This document shows, one piece after another, positions 21,180 through 27,282 of a stretch of DNA of 27,282 nucleotides. A program made the position numbers and the translations under genes. Position 1 is the first letter of the stretch; each line of letters opens with the position of its first letter. Origin of the DNA: an uncultured Streptococcus sp. (lineage in GTDB: Bacteria > Bacillota > Bacilli > Lactobacillales > Streptococcaceae); assembly GCA_900755085.1 (NCBI GenBank), contig CAAEFF010000164.1, positions 1 to 27,282 of the forward strand, given 5' to 3'. The notes beneath the pieces were generated by a model, which worked only from the letters and a program-made list of their open reading frames with translations, ran no database searches and had not been told where the DNA came from.

Positions 21180-21662
21180 ATGAAAGTGGCTTTAAATCAG
21201 CTTTTTAGTAAAGATTTGGTATTTTGCTTGCACGCTGACAATCAGGAAGATCTTTTCAATCAAGTAGCAAATCTGCTCGAAAAGAGACAAATTGTTGCTT
21301 CAACCTATCGTTCTGCGTTGATTGAGCGTGAAAAGTCATTTCCTACTGGTTTAGACATGGAATTTCTTGGTAAGAACTTACCGAATGTAGCGATACCGCA
21401 CACGGACATTGTTCATAATCTTACTGAGAATGTAGTAGTGGTTCGTTTGGATCAACCTGTGACTTTCCATAATATGATTGCTCCAGATAAGGAAGTAGAA
21501 GTTTCACTCTTATTCTTCATCATTAATAATTCCAGCTCTAGCCAAACCAATATTTTGGCCCAGCTAATGGGTTTCTTTACATCTAATGGTAATCTCGAAG
21601 CTTTATCAAAATTAGATAATGAAGATAAGCTCTATCAATACATTACGGAAAATATTTCCTAG
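21180..21662 (+). CDS. gatA: PTS galactitol-family IIA component
   Basis: This is a 160-aa EIIA of the fructose/mannitol-type fold, which takes phosphate from HPr. The phosphorylation motif is NVAIPHTD (His74 counted from the ATG). SFPTGLDMEF, typical of the family, precedes it. The ATG at 21180 is only 2 nt after AAGGAGG, while an in-frame GTG at 21186 is 8 nt away, so GTG is probably the real start (158 aa). First gene of a IIA-IIB-IIC operon. The galactitol-family name denotes the transporter class; in streptococci such systems have been linked to galactose uptake. Confidence 0.85.
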   Translation: MKVALNQLFSKDLVFCLHADNQEDLFNQVANLLEKRQIVASTYRSALIEREKSFPTGLDMEFLGKNLPNVAIPHTDIVHNLTENVVVVRLDQPVTFHNMIAPDKEVEVSLLFFIINNSSSSQTNILAQLMGFFTSNGNLEALSKLDNEDKLYQYITENIS

Positions 21663-21697
21663 TACATTCGTAAATATTTATAATGGAGGACATCCAA

Positions 21698-22003
21698 ATG
21701 ATTAAAATTTTAGCTGCCTGTGGTGCAGGCGTTAACTCTAGCCACCAAATCAAGAACGCGGTTGAAGAAGAATTGTCAAACCGTGGTTATGATGTACGTT
21801 GTGATGCTGTTATGGTTAAAGATGTGAATGAGGACTTGATTTCAGGTTATGATATCTTCACTCCAATCGCTGCAACTGATTTAGGATTTGATCCTGGTAT
21901 TCCAGTGATCGAAGCAGGTCCAATTTTGTTCCGTATTCCAGCAATGAGTGCGCCAGTCTTTGATAACATCGAAGCTGCTATTAAAGAACATGGATTAAGT
22001 TAA
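21698..22003 (+). CDS. gatB: PTS galactitol-family IIB component
   Basis: The 101-aa EIIB starts MIKILAACGAGVNSSHQ. The active cysteine is Cys8 in a P-loop of the low-molecular-weight phosphatase fold (C-G-A-G-V-N-S-S), phosphorylated by IIA and handing the phosphate to sugar bound in IIC. The ATG at 21698 has TGGAGGAC upstream; an ATG five codons earlier (21683) lies on that site. Later motifs (FTPIAATDLGFDPGIPVIEA) fit the GatB class. Confidence 0.88.
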   Translation: MIKILAACGAGVNSSHQIKNAVEEELSNRGYDVRCDAVMVKDVNEDLISGYDIFTPIAATDLGFDPGIPVIEAGPILFRIPAMSAPVFDNIEAAIKEHGLS

Positions 22004-22021
22004 TATTTTTTTAGACAGATT

Positions 22022-22035
22022 TGAAAGCGTTATCC
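22022..22035 (+). promoter_or_regulatory. cre-like CcpA site between IIB and IIC
   Basis: TGAAAGCGTTATCC matches the catabolite-responsive element consensus TGWAARCGYTWNCW at 13 of 14 positions. It lies 19 nt after the IIB stop, followed by a small hairpin (CCAATT/AATTGG, 22034-22049) without a T run. Inside the operon, CcpA bound here could act as a roadblock that cuts permease expression when glucose is present. Confidence 0.6.
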
Positions 22036-22100
22036 AATTATAAAATTGGGAACCTTTATGCTGTAAATTACAAAAAATTCATAAATCGGGAGGATTTATT

Positions 22101-23576
22101 ATGAATGGCATTATTGATTTTGCCAATAAATTTTTCAAACCCATCCTAGACATGGGTGCTCCGATCATCATGTTGATCGTCTTGACTTTATTGGCTCTCT
22201 TATTTGGAGTGAAATTCTCTAAAGCCCTTGAAGGTGGTATTAAACTTGCCATCGCCCTTACTGGTATTGGTGCCATTATCGGTATGCTTAATACGGCTTT
22301 CTCAGCATCTCTTGCAAAATTCGTTGAGAATACTGGTATTCAATTAAATATCACTGACGTTGGTTGGGCGCCTCTTGCGACCATTACTTGGGGGTCTGCC
22401 TGGACACTTTACTTCTTATTGATTATGTTGATCGTCAACGTTGTCATGCTTGCGATCAAGAAAACGGATACACTTGACGTCGATATCTTCGATATCTGGC
22501 ACTTGTCTATCACTGGTCTTTTGATCAAATGGTATGCGGATAAGAACGGAGTGAGCGCAGGAGTTTCACTCTTCGTCGCAACTCTTGCAGTTGTCCTCGT
22601 AGGAATTATGAAGATCATCAACTCAGACTTGATGAAACCAACATTTGATGATTTGTTGAATGCACCAAGTTCATCACCTATGACATCTACTCACATGAAC
22701 TACATGATGAACCCAATCATCATGGTCTTGGATAAGATTTTTGATAAAGTTCTTCCTGGTCTTGATAAATACGACTTTGACGCCGCTAAATTGAACAAGA
22801 AGATCGGTTTCTGGGGTTCTAAATTCTTTATCGGTTTCCTTCTTGGTATCGTCATCGGTATCATGGGTACTCCACATCCAGTAGCTGGTGTTGCTGATGC
22901 TAAAACTTGGGAATTGGTTGTTAAAGGTTGGTTGAGCCTTGGTTTGACTGCCGGTGTCAGCTTGGAATTGTTCTCATTGATCGGTTCTTGGTTCATCGCA
23001 GCGGTAGAACCATTGTCACAAGGTATTACAAACGTTGCTACAAAACGTCTTCAAGGACGTAAATTTAATATCGGTTTGGACTGGCCATTCATCGCTGGTC
23101 GTGCTGAAATCTGGGCTTGTGCCAACGTACTTGCACCAATCATGTTGATCGAAGCAGTGCTTCTTTCTAAAGTCGGAAATGGCATCTTGCCACTTGCAGG
23201 GATCATCGCAATGGGTGTGACTCCAGCTCTCTTGGTTGTGACACGTGGTAAATTGATCCGTATGATCATCTTCGGAAGCCTTCTCTTGCCACTCTTCCTT
23301 CTTTCAGGAACATTGATTGCACCATTTGCAACTCAATTGGCTAAGAGTGTTGATGCCTTCCCTAAAGGGGTAGCTTCTACTCAATTGATCACTCACTCAA
23401 CTCTTGAAGGACCAGTTGAAAAATTACTCGGTTGGACAATCGGTAACGCAACATCTGGTGATATCAAATTGATCCTTGGTGTAGTTGTCTTCTTGGCCTT
23501 CTATATCGGAATCTTCGCTTGGTACAGAAAACAAATGATCAAACGGAACGAAGAATATGCTGCAAAAGCAAAATAA
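22101..23576 (+). CDS. gatC: PTS galactitol-family IIC permease
   Basis: The 491-aa membrane protein has about ten or more hydrophobic segments, beginning MNGIIDFANKFFKPILDMGAPI. It matches the GatC class of EIIC, which moves the sugar across the membrane with IIB-dependent phosphorylation. Conserved parts seen: KALEGGIKLAIALTGIGA, a GMLNTAFSASLAKF stretch, PHPVAG, and FNIGLDWPFIAGRAEIWA. The last residues are basic (KQMIKRNEEYAAKAK). A GGGAGGATT site precedes the ATG. No sugar-metabolism gene follows, so the substrate (galactitol, galactose or another) is open. Confidence 0.9.
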   Translation: MNGIIDFANKFFKPILDMGAPIIMLIVLTLLALLFGVKFSKALEGGIKLAIALTGIGAIIGMLNTAFSASLAKFVENTGIQLNITDVGWAPLATITWGSAWTLYFLLIMLIVNVVMLAIKKTDTLDVDIFDIWHLSITGLLIKWYADKNGVSAGVSLFVATLAVVLVGIMKIINSDLMKPTFDDLLNAPSSSPMTSTHMNYMMNPIIMVLDKIFDKVLPGLDKYDFDAAKLNKKIGFWGSKFFIGFLLGIVIGIMGTPHPVAGVADAKTWELVVKGWLSLGLTAGVSLELFSLIGSWFIAAVEPLSQGITNVATKRLQGRKFNIGLDWPFIAGRAEIWACANVLAPIMLIEAVLLSKVGNGILPLAGIIAMGVTPALLVVTRGKLIRMIIFGSLLLPLFLLSGTLIAPFATQLAKSVDAFPKGVASTQLITHSTLEGPVEKLLGWTIGNATSGDIKLILGVVVFLAFYIGIFAWYRKQMIKRNEEYAAKAK

Positions 23577-23604
23577 TTTCTAATGAAATCTAAGGTTTCA
23601 TAAC

Positions 23605-23638
23605 AAATCACCATAGCTGATCGGCTATGGTGATTTTT
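23605..23638 (+). terminator. terminator of the PTS operon
   Basis: AAATCACCATAGC (23605-23617) and GCTATGGTGATTT (from 23624) form a 13-bp perfect stem with a 6-nt loop. The T run follows. Confidence 0.92.
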
Positions 23639-23711
23639 CGTCTTCGAGTTTTTTTGATGGAAGTGAGGCCTGTTTTTTTCATTTCTCAGGCTTCTTTCAG
23701 TGTGATTTTTA

Positions 23712-23720
23712 TGATATAAT
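23712..23720 (+). promoter_or_regulatory. extended -10 promoter of the LysR-lspA-rluD unit
   Basis: TGATATAAT (hexamer 23715-23720) with no convincing -35. The GAGGAAA ribosome binding site sits just before the ATG at 23749. Confidence 0.6.
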
Positions 23721-23748
23721 TATTAGATACTGTAATGAGGAAATTTGA

Positions 23749-24651
23749 ATGAATATACAACAATTACGTTATGTCGTGGCCATTGCCAATAGTGGGACCT
23801 TTCGTGAGGCCGCTGAAAAGATGTATGTGAGTCAGCCAAGTTTATCGATTGCTGTACGTGATCTGGAAAAAGAACTAGGCTTTAAGATTTTTCGTAGGAC
23901 CAGCTCAGGGACTTTTTTGACCCGTCGGGGAATGGAATTTTATGAAAAAGCGCAGGACGTGGTCAAAGGGTTTGATGTATTTCAAAATCAATATGCCAGT
24001 CCTGAAGAAGAGAAGAAAGAATTCTCAATTTCTGGTCAGCACTATGACTTCTTACCACCTTTGATGACGGAATTTTCGATCCGTTATCCGGAAAATAAAA
24101 ACTTCCGCATCTTTGAGTCAACGACGGTCCAAATTTTGGATGAAGTGGCTCAAGGGCATAGTGAGTTGGGGATTATTTATCTCAACCGTCAAAATACCAA
24201 GGGAATTATGCAACGGGTCGATAAATTAGGACTTGAAGTGGTGGATTTGATTCCTTTTCAGACTCATATTTACCTTCGCAAAGGACATCCTCTGGCTAAG
24301 AAGAAAAAGCTGGTCATGGAAGATCTAGCTCAGCTACCAACCGTTCGTTTTACCCAAGAAAAAGATGAGTACCTCTATTATTCAGAGAACTTTGTCGATA
24401 CCAGCTCGAGCTCCCAAATGTTCAACGTGACAGACCGGGCTACTTTGAATGGGATCTTGGAGCGAACAGATGCTTATGCGACAGGCTCTGGCTTTTTAGA
24501 CAGTCAGTCAGTGAATGGTATTACCGTGATTCCTTTAGAAGACAACTTGGACAATAAAATGGTCTATGTCAAACGTGAAGAAGTGGATCTCTCCCCTGTA
24601 GCAGAGAAGTTTGTCGAAGTCATGGTCGAATATTTTGATCAAAAGAGGTAA
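23749..24651 (+). CDS. LysR-family transcriptional regulator (CpsY-like)
   Basis: The 300-aa regulator has an N-terminal winged helix-turn-helix: MNIQQLRYVVAIANSGTFRE, AAEKMYVSQPSLSIAVRDLE, KELGFKIFRR. Its C-terminal substrate-binding domain runs from about residue 92. It is cotranscribed with, and ends immediately before, lspA. I recall the same LysR-lspA-rluD order in S. pneumoniae, and homologs there and in S. agalactiae or S. iniae are called CpsY, linked to cell-wall and methionine control. Which name applies here I cannot tell. It is separated from the PTS operon by a strong terminator, so it is unlikely to be that operon's dedicated regulator. Confidence 0.9.
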   Translation: MNIQQLRYVVAIANSGTFREAAEKMYVSQPSLSIAVRDLEKELGFKIFRRTSSGTFLTRRGMEFYEKAQDVVKGFDVFQNQYASPEEEKKEFSISGQHYDFLPPLMTEFSIRYPENKNFRIFESTTVQILDEVAQGHSELGIIYLNRQNTKGIMQRVDKLGLEVVDLIPFQTHIYLRKGHPLAKKKKLVMEDLAQLPTVRFTQEKDEYLYYSENFVDTSSSSQMFNVTDRATLNGILERTDAYATGSGFLDSQSVNGITVIPLEDNLDNKMVYVKREEVDLSPVAEKFVEVMVEYFDQKR

Positions 24652-24654
24652 GTG

Positions 24655-25116
24655 ATGAAAAGAAAAATAGGAATTCCTCTAGCCATTGTCCTCTTGGTGT
24701 TTGTAGATCAATGGGTTAAATGGTATGTGATGAAGCATATTCCACTGGGTGTCGTGAAATCCTTTGTCCCTCATGTGGTCAGTCTGACCTATCTTCAAAA
24801 CACAGGTGCAGCCTTTTCGCTTCTTGAAAATCAGCAATGGTTCTTTACCCTCATCACTCTAGTCGTGATGGTGGGGGCCTTTTACTATCTTTATAAGCAC
24901 CTCAAGGGGTCGCTTTGGATGGTGACGGGCTTGACCTTGGTGATTGCAGGTGGCTTGGGGAATTTTATCGATCGCCTGCGTCAGGGCTTTGTGGTCGATA
25001 TGTTCCACCTGGATTTTATGAATTTTGCCATTTTTAATGTAGCAGATAGTTATTTGACAGTTGGAGTTTTCTTGCTCCTGATCCTGATGTTGAAAGAGGA
25101 AACGCATGGACATTAA
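24655..25116 (+). CDS. lspA: lipoprotein signal peptidase (signal peptidase II)
   Basis: The 153-aa membrane aspartyl protease cuts prolipoproteins before the lipidated cysteine. Four membrane segments are visible. The conserved boxes are VDQWVKW (17-23), LQNTGAAFSLL (47-57), GGLGNFIDRLRQGFVVD (99-115) and FNVADS (127-132), with catalytic Asp115 and Asp131. The start is ATG 24655, 6 nt after AAGAGG; a GTG one codon earlier is possible. It overlaps rluD by 11 nt. This enzyme matures the lipoproteins predicted elsewhere in the window. Confidence 0.96.
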   Translation: MKRKIGIPLAIVLLVFVDQWVKWYVMKHIPLGVVKSFVPHVVSLTYLQNTGAAFSLLENQQWFFTLITLVVMVGAFYYLYKHLKGSLWMVTGLTLVIAGGLGNFIDRLRQGFVVDMFHLDFMNFAIFNVADSYLTVGVFLLLILMLKEETHGH

Positions 25117-25996
25117 AATTGAAGTAGCCGGTGCGCGACTGGATAAGGCTTTGGCGGATTTGACTCCCTTGTCACGAGCTGTAGCCAATGAGCAGATCAA
25201 AGAAGGAAAAGTTCTGGTCAATGGAACTGTGAAAAAGGCTAAGTATACGGTCAAAGAAGGGGACATCATCCAGTATGAAGTCCCAGAAGTGGAAGAGGTC
25301 AGCTATGAAGCAGAAGATCTGCCCTTAGACATCGTCTATGAGGACCAGGATGTCGTCGTCGTCAATAAACCCCAAGGCATGGTCGTTCACCCAAGTGCGG
25401 GCCATACCAGTGGGACCTTGGTCAATGCCCTTTTATACCATGTCAAAGACCTTTCAGGGATCAATGGGGAATTGCGTCCAGGAATCGTCCATCGGATCGA
25501 TAAAGACACGTCAGGCCTCTTGATGGTCGCAAAAAATGACCAAGCTCATATCGCTTTGGCCGAGGAGTTGAAAGACAAAAAATCTCTCCGGAAGTATTGG
25601 GCCATTGTCCATGGAAATCTTCCCAATGATCGGGGTGTGATCGAGGCGCCTATCGGCCGTAGTGAAAAGGACCGGAAAAAACAAGCGGTAACAGCGAAAG
25701 GCAAGCCTGCTGTGACCCGTTTTCAAGTCTTGGAGCGCTTTGGAAATTACACCTTGGTAGAGTTACAACTGGAGACCGGTCGCACCCACCAAATTCGGGT
25801 GCACATGGCCTATATTGGCCATCCAGTGGCTGGAGACCCTGCTTATGGTCCTAAGAAGACACTCAAAGGAAAAGGACAGTTTCTTCACGCGCGGACACTC
25901 GGTTTTACCCACCCACGTACAGGAGAGATCTTGGAATTTACAGCAGAAGTGCCAGCGATCTTTGAGAAAACGCTGGAAGACCTTCGAAAAGGATAA
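25106..25996 (+). CDS. rluD: 23S rRNA pseudouridine synthase, RluD family
   Basis: The 296-aa enzyme has an N-terminal S4 RNA-binding domain (RLDKALADL onward, about residues 11-70). The catalytic RluA/RluD domain follows, with VVNKPQGMVVHPSAGH (85-100), IVHRIDKDTSGLLM (catalytic Asp132) and ETGRTHQIRVHMAYIGHPVAGD. It converts uridines in 23S rRNA (positions 1911, 1915 and 1917 in E. coli) to pseudouridine. Exact sites here are inferred. The ATG overlaps the end of lspA. A small CTGAAT/ATTCAG hairpin follows the stop but has no T run. Confidence 0.94.
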   Translation: MDIKIEVAGARLDKALADLTPLSRAVANEQIKEGKVLVNGTVKKAKYTVKEGDIIQYEVPEVEEVSYEAEDLPLDIVYEDQDVVVVNKPQGMVVHPSAGHTSGTLVNALLYHVKDLSGINGELRPGIVHRIDKDTSGLLMVAKNDQAHIALAEELKDKKSLRKYWAIVHGNLPNDRGVIEAPIGRSEKDRKKQAVTAKGKPAVTRFQVLERFGNYTLVELQLETGRTHQIRVHMAYIGHPVAGDPAYGPKKTLKGKGQFLHARTLGFTHPRTGEILEFTAEVPAIFEKTLEDLRKG

Positions 25997-26069
25997 TGAA
26001 GATGGCTGAATGGAGATTCAGTCACTTTCATTACATACGAAATAAATAGTATTAGAAAGAAACATAGCG

Positions 26070-27179
26070 ATGAAAGCAAAACGAATCGTCTTTAAAGTAG
26101 GGACCTCGTCTTTGACCCATCCCGATGGGAGTCTCTCCAGACAGAAGGTCAAGGTCATTACCCAGCAGTTGGCTCTCTTACACGAATCGGGTCATGAGTT
26201 GATCTTGGTCTCATCAGGGGCGGTTGCTGCGGGGTTTGGTGCCCTCGGGTTTAAGAAACGGCCGACCAAGGTGGCAGACAAGCAAGCCTCTGCGGCAGTT
26301 GGTCAAGGCTTACTGATGGAAGAATACACCTCTAATCTTCTTTTACGCAACATTGTTTCTGCACAAATTTTATTAACCCAGGATGACTTTGCGGATCAAC
26401 GTCGCTATAAGAATGCCCACCAGGCCCTTTCTGTTCTGCTCAACCGTGGGGCGATTCCGATTATCAATGAAAATGATACGGTCTCTATCGCTGAGCTAAA
26501 AGTTGGTGACAATGATACCTTGAGTGCGCAGGTTGCGGCCATGGTCCAAGCAGATCTTTTGGTGCTGTTGACGGATGTGGATGGCCTCTATACAGCCAAT
26601 CCTTCTCAGGATCCAACAGCCAAGCGTTTGGAGCGGATCGAGCACATTTCTCGTGAGATGATCGAGATGGCTGGAGGTGCGGGTAGTAGCAATGGAACTG
26701 GCGGTATGCTGACCAAACTCAAGGCAGCGACCCTGGCGACAGAGTCAGGAGTTCCCGTCTATATTTGCTCGTCTCTCAAGCCTGATGCCTTGATCGAAGC
26801 GGCGCAAGAGCAAGCAGATGGCAGTTACTTCCTTGCAGAGGACAAGGGTTTAAAAACCCAGAAGCAATGGCTAGCCTTTTATGCAGAAAGTAAAGGAGCT
26901 CTTTGGGTGGATGCTGGAGCGGCTGAGGCCTTGTTGGAATACGGAAAGAGCTTATTAATTTCTGGTGTGACCAAGGCAGAAGGGGATTTTTCTTATCAAG
27001 ACATCGTCAGCGTCTATCATCAAGAGTCAGGACAATTACTAGGGAAAGGGAAAGTTCGTCTCGGCCAGTCGGCTGTGCGCGATATGCTCCAATCTAAAAA
27101 AGCCAAGGGAATCCTCATCCACCGGGATGATTGGATCTCGGTAACTCCTGAGATTGACTTACTCTTTACAGAATTCTAA
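26070..27179 (+). CDS. proB: glutamate 5-kinase
   Basis: The 369-aa enzyme phosphorylates glutamate, the first step of proline synthesis. The amino-acid kinase domain spans residues 1 to about 260: VFKVGTSSLT, VSSGAVAAGF, NENDTVS, VGDNDTLSAQVAA, LLTDVDGLYTANPS and GTGGMLTKLKAA. The C-terminal PUA domain runs from about 275 to 365 (KGALWVDAGAAEALL, SLLISGVTKAEG, KGKVRLG). The ribosome binding site (GAAAGAAA) is weak. It is followed after 10 nt by proA. Proline feedback inhibition is a family property. Confidence 0.96.
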   Translation: MKAKRIVFKVGTSSLTHPDGSLSRQKVKVITQQLALLHESGHELILVSSGAVAAGFGALGFKKRPTKVADKQASAAVGQGLLMEEYTSNLLLRNIVSAQILLTQDDFADQRRYKNAHQALSVLLNRGAIPIINENDTVSIAELKVGDNDTLSAQVAAMVQADLLVLLTDVDGLYTANPSQDPTAKRLERIEHISREMIEMAGGAGSSNGTGGMLTKLKAATLATESGVPVYICSSLKPDALIEAAQEQADGSYFLAEDKGLKTQKQWLAFYAESKGALWVDAGAAEALLEYGKSLLISGVTKAEGDFSYQDIVSVYHQESGQLLGKGKVRLGQSAVRDMLQSKKAKGILIHRDDWISVTPEIDLLFTEF

Positions 27180-27189
27180 AGGAAAATGT

Positions 27190-27282
27190 ATGGAAACAAC
27201 ACAAGAACAATTAGCCTTAGCGAGATCGGCTAAGAAAAGCATCAATACGGCCAAAAAAACCCTTTAAAAACAAGGCCTTGGA
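27190..27282 (+). pseudogene. proA: gamma-glutamyl phosphate reductase, 5' end, apparently frameshifted
   Basis: The ATG at 27190 follows AAAGGAAA and opens METTQEQLALARSAKKSINT, a typical ProA N-terminus. The frame then meets TAA at 27265-27267, 25 codons in. With six instead of seven A in the run at 27253-27259 the frame continues A-K-K-P-F-K-N-K-A-L, which lines up without gaps with A-S-E-E-V-K-N-Q-A-L of pneumococcal ProA as I remember it. So either the gene carries a +1 insertion in the homopolymer, or the read has an error there, or transcript slippage corrects it. The rest lies outside the window. Confidence 0.7.

Noticed and set aside
23749..24651. The LysR protein as regulator of the galactitol-type PTS
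   Set aside because: A 13-bp perfect terminator separates them, LysR is co-oriented with lspA-rluD as in pneumococcus, and the operator over the PTS promoter is not an obvious LysR T-N11-A box.
24859..25269. A 136-codon minus-strand frame opposite lspA-rluD
   Set aside because: It is a shadow of two essential, clearly coding genes and has no initiation signals.

Overview
The window is chromosomal DNA from a low-GC Gram-positive coccus, almost certainly an oral Streptococcus of the mitis/sanguinis/parasanguinis kind. The evidence is the near-pneumococcal PotA and PotD sequences, the murB-potABCD and LysR-lspA-rluD neighbourhoods, the rplU-prp-rpmA operon with a Prp-cleavable L27 extension, AGGAGG ribosome binding sites and many TGnTATAAT extended -10 promoters. 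I could not run any search, so species and family names rest on recognised motifs and remembered synteny.

Layout. 1-1100: tail of an HD-domain protein, a shared terminator, and a convergent membrane-anchored polysaccharide deacetylase. 1270-3430: hom-thrB (threonine synthesis). 3555-4493: a membrane protein of unknown function. 4609-9495: murB followed by a 205-nt structured leader and potABCD (spermidine/putrescine ABC importer). 9499-10082: terminator, a 302-bp element with terminal inverted repeats and internal palindromes (MITE-like), and a promoter.

10083-16072 is the accessory island and the most interesting part. Seven paralogous small membrane or lipoprotein genes stand in tandem, followed by a 565-aa protein with an N-terminal serine lipase domain (Ser188, Asp249 and His285 as a plausible triad) and a long helical C-terminus. 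Two small helical proteins follow, the second resembling the LXG-associated DUF3958 helpers. This matches the layout described for the S. aureus type VII-secreted lipase toxin TslA: reversed domain order, lipoprotein immunity proteins, two small helical partners. I read the locus as a streptococcal TslA-like antibacterial lipase with an expanded, decaying immunity array. Three of the seven array genes carry disabling or altering mutations: a C-terminal frameshift, an in-frame TGA in the signal peptide, and an N-terminal frameshift in a mosaic copy. The opening codons of the toxin survive as fossils behind two upstream copies, recording how the array grew.

16092-19691: a minus-strand Ser/Thr-rich membrane protein, a cysteine desulfurase-thiI pair (tRNA s4U thiolation), and a lipoprotein. 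19778-21072: rplU with its L21-type leader, prp and rpmA. 21118-23638: a galactitol-family PTS (IIA, IIB, IIC) behind a strong promoter with a palindromic operator-like site over the -10, and a cre-like site before IIC. 23715-25996: a LysR regulator, lspA and rluD. 26070-end: proB and the start of proA, which appears frameshifted in an A7 tract.

No rRNA, tRNA, CRISPR array or complete insertion sequence was seen.
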